A DNA stretch of 64,000 bases from Monocercomonoides exilis (Eukaryota > Preaxostyla > Oxymonadida > Polymastigidae), in contig LSRY02000020.1 of NCBI GenBank assembly GCA_001643675.2, positions 5,001-69,000 of the forward strand, in the 5' to 3' direction. Made by a program: the position numbers and the translations under genes. Each line of letters opens with the position of its first letter. Within the stretch, counting starts at the first letter, position 1. A model generated the notes under the pieces. The model made no database searches. It saw nothing but the letters and a program-made list of their open reading frames with translations, and was not told the DNA's origin. Of the stretch, positions 21,902 to 34,324 are shown piece after piece.

Positions 21902-24417
21902 TTGATAAAGTGTTACAACATTGTTTTGTTTGCTAGCTTATTTGCAGTTTTCGCTTCCGTTTTTGAGCTTTATGTGTTTTGTGTGCTCATAGACTACGGA
22001 AAGAAGTTGACACCTACTGCACTGCCATCGCAGATAAAGCGTGCCGGGTCGCCGTTTGGGGGCAGAAGCACGCAATTGCGCTCGACGCCGTTCCAGCCTT
22101 CGAGCACAACGAAGCGCGCTTCTGGGGATGCGGACGGGCAGACGAAGTTGCTTGATCTATCGTTGGCCCCCATCCAAAGAGAGGATGCGATTGACTCAAG
22201 TGTGTGCTTTGGGTATTTGTTGTTTTGTTTTTGACGAGTTGGCTGTCTTCTGTGTGCGTGGGTGTTTTTGTGCTGCGCCAGCTGTTGCGGGACTGGCCTT
22301 TGAGGAGCCACGCGGGATGGAGGAAGACAAGGTTGGTGCTTAGTGTTGCAATTCCTTTGGAAGATGAAAATGTGTTTGAATTTTGTTTGGTGTATTTTTT
22401 CAGGAACCCGCCGTCGCAGATTGACGACAGCGACTACTTCATGAGCCGGGCGAGGCTGCTGGCATCGAGGAAAATATCGTTTGGGGCGATGGAGCGACGG
22501 GGGAGCTATTTTATGCCGATGGAGGGGAATATGTGGAGAGAGTCGCGGGGACCTCTGCTGACGTGCACAAGAGAAGGGGTGAGGCGGCTGGGGGAGCGGT
22601 TCGAAGAGATGATGGAGGCAAAGGAAACGAACCGGCCGGGGGTGGAGGAGCTGATTATCCACAACCAGATGTGCATTGATGTGACGCTTGGAGATGTGGA
22701 AGAGATGCTGGGGAATGCGGCGCAGCGAGGAAGGAGAGCTGCTGCACCAGATACGAACGGAGCATGCGTGTGTGTATGGCGAGCTGTGGAAGGAGCAAGA
22801 GGCGGGGGCATGGCAGGAAAAGCGGCTGCGGGAATAGCTGAGGAACAAGGAGGAAGACCTGGAGAGGACGAAGGCGAATGCAGCCCAGATGCTGAGCGAG
22901 ACGTGCATGAAGTACGAGGCGCAGGTGGCGGAGCTGGCGGGGGAGAAGGAGAAGCTGGGGCTGTAGATCTGGGAGCTGAAGGAGCAGCACGAGGAGGCGA
23001 AGCAGGAGATGGAGAAGCGGTATTCGGAGTTCAACATACTGCTGCAGAAGTTCCGAGACGACGAGCGGATCTCAAAGCGGACGAGCGGGTTGGTGGAGTA
23101 GCTGCAGGAGAATGACAATATCATCCGGATGCGGGAGAGGAAGATCCTGGAGCTGAGCGAGAAGAACAATGCAGAGGTGAAGGAGCTGCAGGAGCAGCTG
23201 GTGGCGATGAAGGAGAAGGTCGAATTTATTGTGGAGGGATTGAAAAGGAGAAGAAGAGGCGGACGCAGCAGGGCGGGGTGGTGAGCGAGGACAGCGAGGG
23301 AGCAGGGGCTGAGGCTGGGACAGGGTTAGGTGAAGTGAATAAGCGAGCAGAAGGCGCTGTTCAAGGATGTGTATGAGAAGCAGCAGACGGTGCTTGCGCA
23401 AAAGAAGCAGGAGCAGAAGAAGAGCGAGGCAGTGCGGCGTTGGATGGTGAACGTGGAGGAGCTGTTCCGGAAGGACTTTGCGGAGGTGTGGCTATTCGGG
23501 AAGTTTGCGCGGGAAGAGTTCACGGGAGACGAGCTATCGTTCTTCCTGTACTGTATCACTGTGTTGTTTGAAGCTGAGCTGCACCAGTAGCGGATAAAAG
23601 AGTAAGAGGACTTCCTGACGATATCGTTCCGGATGTGTCGGATGTGTTTCAACATTGTGTTTGAAGTGCGACTGAATAGAAGATCAAGTTGTTTTTTGAG
23701 AAGTTTGAGGGGCCGCAGTCAGAGAAGGGGGAGGCGAAAACATCAGCGTTTCTGGCATTTTTGATGAACCACTACTGGGCAGAGATAGCGAAGCGGAAGG
23801 AGGCGATGAAAACACTGAATGATGTGATATGCAGTGGCGATCCATCGGCTCCATCAACTTCATCATCAGCATCGTCATCAAAGATATCATCGTCATCGCC
23901 AGGGGCAGTGTGCAGAGGGATCACTTACTCGGAGCTGGAGTCTCTTCTGTGTGTGTGCCATTCGCAGACTCCTTCAGTGTTGTTGCTGCGGATCTTCCGG
24001 GATGCGTAGCGGCTGTCAGGCTTCTGTCTGCCGTAGTTTGCATCGGTGCTGGAGTCGTGCTAGTGCAACGACTTCTTCACGCTGTGCCTGCGGCTGCCTG
24101 ATGTGTGCGATGCAGACGATTTGCGAGCCTCTCTGACGGTGTCTGAGAACAGCGCAGTTGTGAAGACGGTGAGCCGGCACCAGGCGCTGCTGAAGCCGGT
24201 GCTGGACGATCGTGTGCGGGTGCTTTCTGGGGTGTCGGCAGGGGTGTCGGCAGGGGTGTTGGCAGGGGTGTTGGCAGGGGCAGGGCTGAAGCGGTGGGTG
24301 GAGGCGGTGCAGTCTGTGGTGGGGAAGAAAGAAGGGCTGCGGGCGCTGTTCCTGATGGTGCGGCTGCTGGTGGAGCTGGTGGGGCTGCACCTTGGGGAAA
24401 GGCAGCAAGTGGTGTAG
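21902..24417 (+). pseudogene. Broken coiled-coil gene resembling axonemal dynein light-chain-domain proteins (AXDND1-like)
   Basis: The exon ends are well formed: a donor after 22201 (GTGTGC), a 50-nt exon 22282-22331, and an acceptor CAG at 22403, all in phase. The protein begins disordered (Pro/Ser/Thr/Arg), then reads EELLHQIRTEH (about 22735). This aligns by eye with the ELL-x-IR segment of the Ax_dynein_light domain and is followed by a long Glu/Lys/Gln coiled coil. Later helical segments include VRRWMVNVEELFRKDFAEVW. Codons are unusually G-ending. The frame changes near 22715-22735, 23235, 23335 and 23675. In the best path there are TAG codons at 22835, 22964, 23099, 23588, 24007, 24034 and 24061 and a TAA at 23603, but no TGA. 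Translation by the standard code would fail. The family call is moderate; the broken state under the standard code is firm. Confidence 0.55.
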
Positions 24418-26226
24418 TCTCATGAAGAGATGGCGTGGCACAGGCAGGGATAGGGAGACGATGTCTTGTCATCTGCTTCATTAGCGACTCCATCCTCGTA
24501 GCTGTCGTAGTCTTCTTTTCATTATTCTTCTTCCTCTTTTGACCCCTCTTCCTCTTCTTTCTCTTCCATTCTTTGCTATCGATTTTTGTATTCTCAGTTT
24601 TTCATGTAAATTTGTTTACGCTCGTCCAGAAACCTTCTTCGCCTTCTTTCTCCTGTTTCTTATTACGTTCGTTTCCTTTTAAAGAAAGTTTTGAAATAAA
24701 TAAATAGATAATCAAACTTTTGAAAGTATTTTCTTTTATTTAAATATTTCTGAATAAAATGTAGGAAATGAAGAAGAAGAATGAAGAAGAATGAAGAAGA
24801 ATGAAGAAGAAATAAGAATAAAGAAGAAGAAGAAGAATGAAGAAGAAAAAGAAGAAGAAGAAGAAGAAGAATTTATAGATGATGATGAAGATGATGAAAA
24901 CAATTACCAGATTTGATATGTAATGTTCACAGAAGTTGAAATGGAAGAAGAATCTGCAGCGCTGCTGATGTGATCCTTTCTGTTTTTTTGTCTGACAGAG
25001 TAATATAAATCAATTAAAAATGAGATCTGTTCCAAGTTCAGTGAAAATTGTGTTCTAAGTAGAATACATCGGTCGTTGAAGGAGAAGTCGTGATGGCAGT
25101 GCGCTCAGCGAAGATGAAGATGAAGATGAAGGTGCAGAAGACAAAGGAATCTTGAGTATTCGATGGTTCACAAAGAAACAAGCAAATATCTTTTTATGTT
25201 GGAGCACGACAAAATCTGGGGATCTGCATCTTTCTGTTGGAGATGACCATCATTGCTTTTCTTCAAATAATCCATTTCCATATCCAATGTTCCATTTTAA
25301 CAATGAAACAACTTTGCTGCAATATTCATCCATTCTGCTTACTTTTGAACATGCTCTAATACAAAGATTGGAATATTATTTTGTTCTGCAAATTCATTTT
25401 GTTTTTCAGAAACTCATTTCTTTGAATCTTTGGCAATCCTATGAGTCATTTTGAAACAAATGCTAACATAAGCAATTCATGAAAAATGATAAGAAGGCTA
25501 GTATCATGTGTCCACTTTTTCATTCATGTTCTTCTTCCTGAAAAAGCCATAAAACACTTTCTCTTCAAGAATTGATATTTCCTCTTTTCGAATTCTCTTC
25601 CTTTAAATTTCCATTCCAATTTTAAAATAAATTTTGTTTTAAAGTCTCGAAACAATGTCTTCAGGAAAGAAGAGCTTCTCGCTTCATTTTCACAAAAACC
25701 GAAATCAAACAATTTTTTGTTGGTTCGATCAAATCGAATCAAAAGATTCACTTTTCTTGCTTAAACAGCCAATCCAAGTTATTTCGTTGCGCTTTGTTTT
25801 GCATTTCATTTTAAAAAGCAAAAATAATATGTGTTTCAGTTGCAATCTTTTCCTTTTGAGAATTAACAAATGATGTTTTCATTTGTAGATTCTGCTGTGA
25901 AATTTAATTCTTCACCAATAAATTGAAATTTTATGATTAATAGAATGGATGCGTTTACTGATGATAAGTTTGTTGTGAGTTTCGAGAGTTACCGCCAACA
26001 GAAAAGTTTTCGAGTTTGTGCAGTTTATTATATTTTTTTTTTAATTCTCACGTCTCCACATCTCAATATTTGCATTCCTACCATCTCTCAAATACAATTA
26101 ATTCAAATGAAATAAAAATCATATGCTTCAATGTTTAATAGTTGTCTTTTGTCTTTCAAGATTTGATGTGATTGAAAATGTCAATCTTCTTCTTTCTGAG
26201 AAATACATTGATTTATCAAAATAAAT
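24418..26226. other. Intergenic DNA
   Basis: No supported gene. It includes the GAAGAAT-type minisatellite and AT-rich DNA. An open frame at 25152-25454 has mixed composition but no homology I recognise and no splice context. Confidence 0.45.
24769..24872. repeat. GAA-rich minisatellite (GAAGAAGAAT-like units)
   Basis: Tandem GAAGAAGAAT/GAAGAA units with small interruptions run for about 100 bp. Confidence 0.85.
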
Positions 26227-27240
26227 TTATATTTCTTGAATGCCTACAATGACATCACAATAACCTTTTTCTTCCATCTTATCAAATACTTTTCTTTTCG
26301 ACCCTTTTCTTTCTGCTTCTTCTAATTCATATTTTTTCTTGACTTTCATTCGCCTTGAAATAGCAACAAAAAATTTCAATCCATAAAATATCATTCCGTC
26401 ATCAATCGTTCGTTGCAGAATCTCCTCCAAAATAGCGTCAACCGCTCTGCCTTTCAGAATTTCATCAATTTTCACATTAAAATTTTCCACTGCTATTCTT
26501 AGCAGATAAATGCATTTCTCGCTTATACCTCTGTAATTGTCCCTTGATGCTCGAAATACCTGAACAATGCTGTTGATAAGCCCAACATATTCTTCATTAT
26601 GCAATTTGTATCTGAAAAAAATTATAATCCAATATTTGCAGCCATCTCTTTGTGATTTCTTCTTCTTTCTTCTTTTCTCTTCCAATCAATATTTTTTATC
26701 AGCCCTTCCAGTTCCTTTATTGCCTCTCTCGCAAAATGCAGCTCATTCACAATAATTTCTTCTAATTCGAAATCATAATAATATCTGCCCATTAAAAATT
26801 CCCAAGCGGATTGATATGCAAGTCGTGTCAGATTCCGATGCGCATGGTGATATTTGATTATCTCTTTAATTTCATTCAAATATAGTTTCTGATTCGCTTC
26901 AAACTTAAAAATGTGTGAAAAAAAGATTCAGTAATATCAAAAATAATTGTAAATATTCACACTTGATGGAAATTGATGAAACTCAAAGCCAGTAAAGCCA
27001 TCTCCACCTCTTCACTTGTTTCCTGACTTTCCTCTTTCTTCAATGCAACTTTCAGAAGTCAGGGAACACAAATAGATAATAATTCATCCGAAATGTTGTA
27101 GCTTTGAAAAATATAGCATTCACAGAGATCAACAAGCAGATTTTCATCCTTTTCTTCTTTTTTTCTTCAACTATCATCTCCTCAAATCTTTCGTTCAATG
27201 AAGACTTTCTTTATCCATTAATCCATATATTTTTCATGAA
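26227..27240 (-). pseudogene. Decayed helical-repeat (ARM-like) protein fragment
   Basis: Read on the minus strand, helical segments follow each other: NERFEEMIVEE (about 27205), ENLLVDLCECYIFQSYNI (about 27130), LLKVALKKEE, then a plausible intron between about 26985 and 26910 (GTGTGAATAT to TTTTTAAG). Next come LYLNEIKEIIKYHHAH, LTRLAYQSAWEFL, ELHFAREAIKELEGL and, in another frame, NEEYVGLINSIVQVFR to a TAA at 26227. The pattern resembles alpha-helical (ARM-like) repeat proteins. Breaks are a TGA at 27059-27061, an A-run frameshift near 27165, and a missing or frameshifted stretch near 26640-26690. It would be a C-terminal piece of a larger protein, and no kinase or other domain remains. 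The function is unknown. Confidence 0.5.
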
Positions 27241-27596
27241 ATTGAAATATCCCAGATATTGAAGCAATAAACACACATTTTTAACTATTTTTAATTCTTC
27301 AATGTATTTCATTCATTCCATTGAACAGTTCTTTTGCGAGATAATTTGAAATTTTGATTATTATTGAACTGAACAATAAAAAAAAACATATCATCTAAAT
27401 GCTTCTCAATTAATAAAAATTAAAATCAATTCACAATTCAAGATGATAATAGGTTATAAATACTTTTGACTGTTTTTTCGCTGAAATAAAAAGCTGGAAT
27501 AAATACAAAATTATTGGAAAAACAATTTGATTTTGAAGAACCATAAGAAAACAAAGATAAATAGAAAAAATTCATATTCATAGAAAAAGCAACAAA

Positions 27597-30500
27597 ATGG
27601 ATTACAAGCAAAAAAATTTGTTTGACTGTTAATCTCCTTCGACTTCCTATTATTTTAATTTGTAGATATGACAATGCAGGCTTTGTTTCGAGATTGATTA
27701 ACTGGTTTTCGCTTCCGGTGATTCGAAGAGGTCGTGAAAAGGTTAGCTTATTTTTTCTTCAGGATTTTGCATTGATATTGAATGCTTAAGCCATTTGAAG
27801 AAAAAATTTTTCCGTTTAAATATTCTGATCCGCATGAAGAGGAGGCAATTAAGCATTTTAAAGAACTTTACAAAGAAGAGGAAAAAAAACAACAGTTTGA
27901 CCGTTAATCATACGTGCGCTTCAGTGCCCATTTAAAATCAAAATACAAATATTAGTATTTCAATTTTGGCGCTCACATTTAGAGTTATCTGGAAGCTTTA
28001 CTTCATTGAAATGATTTTTTCTGTTATGTCAAAGTGTTTGCTGATTTCTTTGGATATTTCAAGTTTAATGTGTTGAGTAAAGTTATAAGCTATCGGGATA
28101 CTTTTATAATTAGTTCCTTTCTTGAGTGGGTTGTTCAAGCTGGAGGAAGACTTATGGAGGGAATCATTCTTTCGTTTTTTCACGTATTTTTGATGCTCGG
28201 AAGCAAGCTAACTAATTACCTTAGGGACAGAATCAATGCAATAATGGATAACATCGTAGATCGAGCAATGAAAGAGATTTTATTCCAAAAGATTTTGAGA
28301 CTGAGCGAAGATGAAAAAACTCGAAAAGGAGAAGGGAGGTTAATGCAATATGCGGAACCAAGCATATGCGAAATATTGAGCACGTTTAAATCTGTTAAAG
28401 AATTCATAGTGATTCCGCTTGATGTGTATTTATCTGTGAAGACGCTTGTTTCGTTTTTTGGAAAATCATCATTTTGGGTTATTTTGATGATTGTTGTTGA
28501 TTCTCTGATTTCAGCGTGGATTTCGAGGCAAAACTTGAAGCAACACGAACGATATCAAAATGAATCTGCAAAGACAGAACAAACAACAATTGAAGTGTTT
28601 GATCAAATTAAGGCATGCTATCCAATTTCATATTCCATTTGTGTTATTTTTAGAAATAAAGATAAAAATAGTGAAAAGAAAGAAAGAATAATAAAAATAT
28701 AAAAAATTGCTTATTTTATTTTTAGAGATGATATATCTTCACTTTTTCTCTTTCTCTTTCTCTTTTGGTGTTTCATCGCTGTTCTTTTGATTTAGTTAAT
28801 AAAAATAAATGGTTGGGAAGAAATGATGAAAGACAGGCTGCTTCAATCAGAGAGAGGACAAGACGATCTATTTAAAAAAAGGGTATTCACTCATTTATAA
28901 GTTCATTTTATTTTTAGATTTCTAATTTTTCTTTTACTTTCTTTTCTTTTAAAATTTATTGTTTTATTTTGCAACATCTTTAAAATTTTTCACTCAAAAA
29001 CCAATTCTTGCAACAGATTATCTCCAATTCCATCCACGAAAACTTGCAGTCGCTTGTGAACGCGCTCACCATTATCGTGCTTATCGGCTTGCGCTTCTGG
29101 CAGCATCTGCCTTTGAAAGCGTCTTTCTTGTTTCCTTCAATTCGAATCGTCGAATCGCTTAGAGAATCGCTGGATGACATTCCGTCGACACTGAACGACT
29201 TCTGGATGAACAAAACTGTTATAAACAGAATGGAGATGCTGTTGCAGTCAGCTGAGTCTGCTGATATATGTGAGGGTGAAGAAGGTGAAGAGGGAGAAGA
29301 GGAGGTTAGAGTTATCAGGCCATTTGGAAAGGGAGGGAAGAAGATGGAGGGAGAAGAGGGAAGGGATGATAAAAATGGAGGAGGAAATGAAGAAAAAGAA
29401 GGGGAAGAAGATAAAAAGAAAGAAGACATTGCTGGTTTGTCGATGAATTTTGGGAAGGATGACAAAAGTTCGATTACATTCACAAACAAAGGAGACTCCA
29501 AAAGTGATGTTGATGATGATGATGGTAATGTTGCATATCAAAGAAAACTCGTTGAAAGTGTTGAAAAGAAAAAGAGAGTGAAGAAGAAAAAGAACATCAT
29601 AATGATGATGATGATATTGTGATTAGCCTGTCAAATGCATCGTTTGCGTGGAGTCGCTATGAAGTTGCCATCAAAAAGGAAAGAGAACATGCAAATGGCA
29701 ACGAAACAGAATTTGAAACACCAACAGTCAGCAGGAGTGAAAATGAGGGAAAACAAGAGAAAGATGAGAAAGATGAAAAAGGAGAAAAAGGAGAGAAAGA
29801 AGAAGAAGAAAATGAAGAAAATAGAGAAAAAGATATATTACGTTCATCATCAACTGTTTTATCATCTTCTTCTTGTTTCACTCGTCTTTCCTCTTTCCTC
29901 CGCTCCTTTCGCTCTGCCTTCGTCTGGTTGTGTGGCATGGATGACGAAGAGGATGAGGATGAGGATTATCTTCCTCCTCGTCTGCCTTCTCCTCTTCCCG
30001 TCCTCCACATCATTTCCCTCTCTCTCCAAAGGTATACCCACACTCTCCTCTTTGGCCCTGTTGGTTGTGGCAAGTCAGCGCTGCTAGCATCCATTCTGGG
30101 AGAGACAATCTGTTTGGAAGGGAAAGGTTATTTGAGGGGAAAAGTGGCTTATGTGTCTCAGGTGTGTAAGTTAAAAAGAATAAAAATGAAAATAAATTAA
30201 TTTTCAATTTGAATTATTTCATTTATTTCTTAATCAATGATAAACATATTGTACATCATTTCTTTTACTGAACTGATTTTTTTTTTATTTCTCTTTATAA
30301 TATTCATCGTATATTCATTTATCCGTCATTTTCAACTCAGATTCCCTTCATCTTCAACGACACCATCAAATCCAACATCCTCTTCCACACTCCCTTCGAC
30401 TCCGTTCGCTACGATCGTGTCATTCAAGCATGTTGTCTGGAACAAGACTTGGCCATTCTTCCTGGTGGAGACGAAGCAGAAGTGGGTGAAAGAGGATACA

Positions 30501-33500
30501 ACCTGTCGGGCGGGCAGCGAATGAGGATAGCACTGGCAAGGGCAGTCTATTCATCGGCTGAGGTGTTTGTGTTGGATGACATTTTGGCGAGTGTCGATGC
30601 TCATGTTGGGCAGACGCTAGTGAAAAAGTGCATCAGCCAGCTGCTGAAAGGGAAGGCTGTCTTGTTGGCAACACACCACACGAAATATCTGCCATACTTC
30701 GACACAGCCACCGCAATGGAGAAAGTCGGAAGGATCAGAAAGATAGGAAAGGCGGAGGAGTTTGCGGGGATTGTGAAGGAGACTGGAGTGTTGGTTGAGG
30801 AGAATGAAGATGGTATTGAAGAAGAAGAGGTGGAAGGAGAAACGGAAAACACGGAAGATGATTATAAAAGCAATTGTGAAAAGAAGACTGAAGATTCTCT
30901 TAACATGACTTCGTCATCTTCAGTGTCATCTTCTCCATTCTCTTTCCAATCTCCTTTTGTTTCATCTCAACAATCTCCATCTTCTTCTTCTACTGCAACT
31001 TCACCATTCACTTTTAAATCACCTTTCATATCGACTCAGCAATCTGCATCGTCGTCATCGTCATCATCATCATCATCTTCTTCTTCTTCTTCTTCTTCTA
31101 TTTCGAGTGAATTTCCCCCAAATCTTCATACAACACCTCCGCCTTTTCTGAATTCAGTCGATGAATCCACTTCATCTTCTTCAACTCCTCCTCTTCCTTC
31201 TCCTCCTTCTCCTTCTCCCTCTGAATTGAGACGTCTGAAGAAACCCACCGATATGGAAGCTAATTCTGCTTCCCTCTCCTCCATTTTGTGGTATTTCAAA
31301 CATGCATCACTCTATCTGCTGTTCTTTTTGGTGCTGGCAATTGTGCTCAAAAATGTTGTGAATAATGGGAAAAGCGCTGTACTAAGCCTGTGGACAGCGA
31401 AGGATGCACAGATGGAGCAGATGAACGGGACGTTGGATGGGATTGGAGGAGAAACGAGGGGAGAGGAGAAAGGAGGAACAGAAGAAGAGAAGGAAAGAAG
31501 AGAAATCGTAAATGATATGATGGATGAATCTTCATTGAATACTACGACATTTTCATCATTATCATCATCAAACGAAAGCAATCACAAAAATGGAGATAAT
31601 TTCAAAACAAAATCAATCGGCCATTGGTTACAACAAAACATCTTCCCGCTCAAAAAGCAAAAGACACAACAGTTTCTTTTCTCCTTTCTGAGCCGCTTTG
31701 ATCTTTCCCCAGGATTCTTGTTCTTCCTCTACATCATCATGAATCTCTTATCGTCGCTCAGCGAGATTCCAGTGAGTCTGATCACCACCCGCTTCCGGCT
31801 GCAGTCTGCCCATGCCATCAAGACAGAAGTGTACTCAAAGCTCTTCCACGCGCCGATGCGCTTCTTCGACACCACACCCGCCAGCATGTTGTACAGAAGG
31901 CTGAATGCAGTGAACCCCATCAGCTACAGCGTCCTCCACTCCTTTACTGCCACTGCCTCCTCCCTCGCGAAGCTGCCCTTGGTACTGGTGGCAATCCACT
32001 CAGCGATGCCTGCGCTTCTGCTGCCTGTTGTGCTGGCGACGAGTGCAATGGTGCTGATCAGCCATTCCACGTCCCTCGCCAAGCGCCGCATTGATCGATC
32101 GTTGGTTGCTGCACGAAGCGAATCAGGGCGCTTCTTCAAGCAGTGTGTGGAAGGAGCAGCAACGATCAGGGCGTTTGGTGTGCAGGAGGCGGTGGAGGAG
32201 AGGCGCAGGGAGCTGTGCAGAAGGCTGAACGATGCTCAATTCTACAATAAAAGTGTGAATGAGCTTATCAAAAACATCACTAGCTGGTGTTATGATGTGC
32301 TTGAACAGCTGACTTATTTGACTGCGATTGTCTTGAAAGCTGCGGGGAGAAACACGTATTTCCTACCAATGGCGCTGCAGATGTCACATTCTGCTGTTTC
32401 GGCAGGGAGGAACTTGTACAGCCAGCTTTTGTCGTTGTACTTTGTTGTTGGGAAGATTGGGCGGATCAGAAAATTGTGCGATGTGGAGCAAGAGGGAGAG
32501 TGGACAATAAGTGTTCCAGAGGATTCTAATGAAAAGAGCAAGATGATTAAATGCAGCGAATCAAAAGAAGAGAAACCTGTGGATGGAAATGAAATGAAAT
32601 TTTCAAATGTTTCTTCTTCTGCTTCTTCCTCTTCTTCAATTTCATCTTCTTTGTCGTATCCGCTGTCAAATTGGCCATCAGCAGGCAGAATTGAGTTCAG
32701 CCATGTTGACTTGAGATACCGTCCTAATCTTCCGTTGGCTCTGGACGATGTCTCTTTTGTGATTCCTGATGGTGCAAAAGTGGGTATTGTGGGGAGGACA
32801 GGATCGGGAAAGTCGAGTCTTCTGCTGGCACTGCTTCGGATTGTGGAGGCGGAGTGGCAGAAGAAAGGCTGTGCCATTCTGATTGATGGACGAGATATCC
32901 ACACACAGCTGGGCCTCAAAGAGCTTCGGGGTGCAGTGGCAGTGACAGCGCAGGAGCCGATGCTTCTGAGTGGGAGCATCCGGTATAATCTGGATCCATT
33001 TGGAGAACACAGCGAGGAGGAGGTGTGGGCAGCACTGGGACAGGTGGGGCTGAGGGAGGCTGTGCAGCAGATGGAGGAGCAGCTTGAGTCAGATGTGGCA
33101 AATGAAGGGAAGAACTTTTCGGTGGGGCAGCGACGGTTACTGTGTCTAGCGCGAGCACTTTTGAGGCGCTCAAAGATTATTCTGATGGACGAAGCGACAG
33201 CAAGTGTGGACTTTGAGACAGACGAAAGGATCCAGCAGGTGACAAGGAAATGCTTCAGTGAATGTACCGTCATCACCATTGCACACAGGCTATCTACAGT
33301 TGCAGACTCTGACTTGGTGTTTGTGATGGATAGCGGTAAGCTCGTTGAGAGCGGAGCACCAAAGGTTTGTTCAATTGATTGAATTTTGAATGAGAAATTG
33401 AAATAGTTGCTGGATTTTTTTCACAGTTTTTGTGAGTATTTTACACTTGTTATTTCTTCACATATTTTACTTTTTAATTTTCTGACAAAAACAATTTTTC

Positions 33501-33625
33501 ATTTATTTATTTGTCTGTTGATTCAGGAGCTGTTGTTCAGAGAAAACTCCAAATTCTTGTCTTTGGCAAAAGCAGCAGGTGATGCCTATGTAGAACAATT
33601 GAGAGCAATTGCATTAAAATCTTGA
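27597..33625 (+). CDS. ABCC/MRP-type ABC transporter
   Basis: Full transporter modelled as exons 27597-27619, 27666-27741, 27791-27902, 28035-28612, 28796-28882, 29017-29524, 29569-30161, 30341-33364 and 33527-33625 (5100 nt, 1699 aa, TGA stop). The N-terminus YDNAGFVSRLINWF is the usual ABCC lead-in. TMD1 spans about residues 75-450 with IKINGWEEM, the ABCC coupling segment. NBD1 has Walker A GPVGCGKS (about 624), signature LSGGQ (about 714) and VLDDILASVD, where Asp replaces the catalytic Glu, as in many ABCCs. TMD2 spans about 970-1370. NBD2 has GRTGSGKS (about 1476), a variant signature FSVGQ and ILMDEATASVD with the Glu intact. Acidic and Ser-rich linkers flank NBD1. It probably exports anionic conjugates across a membrane; the substrate is unknown. 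The 44-nt intron 29525-29568 is the least certain; without it there is a frameshift. Confidence 0.9.
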
Positions 33626-34324
33626 AATGTTTTTAATAATATTTGATAAGCATTGCCAGATGCATCCATTAGATAATTTCAACATCAAATGCAATTCTGA
33701 GTTTTTTATTTTTTAGCTATCATTTTTGTAATTCAACGCTATCAATTTGAATCTGAATTATTATAAATTATCAATTTTTCTATTTATTATTTTTTTTTTC
33801 TATTTTTTTCTAACTTGTGGCTTTATGTAATAATATGTATTGCTTTTTAAGATAAATTTTCTTTTTCCACAAAATGTTGAAATAGTTTTGCAGAATTTCT
33901 TCAAGAATCGGTGCAAGACAGAAAGAATCTCAATGTTTTTTGATATAATAACTGTTGTGTTAATATTTTTTAAAATTGGGTGATTATTTTAGAAATCATA
34001 TTTTTTCTGTAAAAATTTTCTGGTTGAATATGAGTTTAAAATATTGGTTGATGAACATAGAAAAATAAAGACGATGTTGAATTTCATATCTTCTTTTTGC
34101 ATTCATATCAAACTTTGGCTTTTGTAATTATTCTGAAACAATTAACATAAGGAAAAAATTATTCCAAAATTGACGAAAAACTTATTTAAAAACAATTTTT
34201 CAAAAAATATAAAAAATTTGGGTGATTATTATTGAAAATAAAACTTATAACGGAGTATTGTTTCTTTTGATATTTCGTTTCGAAGAATATGAATTTTTTT
34301 ATTCAAAAGAAAAAAACTTGACAA

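Noticed and set aside
21994-23169. 391-aa minus-strand ORF
   Set aside because: It is antisense to the coiled-coil gene. Its Ser/Cys/Phe/Arg/His-rich composition is what the reverse strand of GAG/CTG/CGG-rich codons produces, and there is no recognisable domain.
24769-24872. CRISPR-like spaced repeats
   Set aside because: Units are short GAA-rich microsatellite with no unique spacers, in a eukaryotic context.
27903-28034. Premature stops (TAA, TAG, TAG, TGA) before ABC TMD1
   Set aside because: They lie within an intron with donor GTTAAT at 27903 and acceptor CAAAG at 28034, which restores the frame in phase.
32314-33279. 321-aa minus-strand ORF
   Set aside because: Antisense shadow of ABC transporter TMD2/NBD2, whose Walker motifs are clear on the plus strand.
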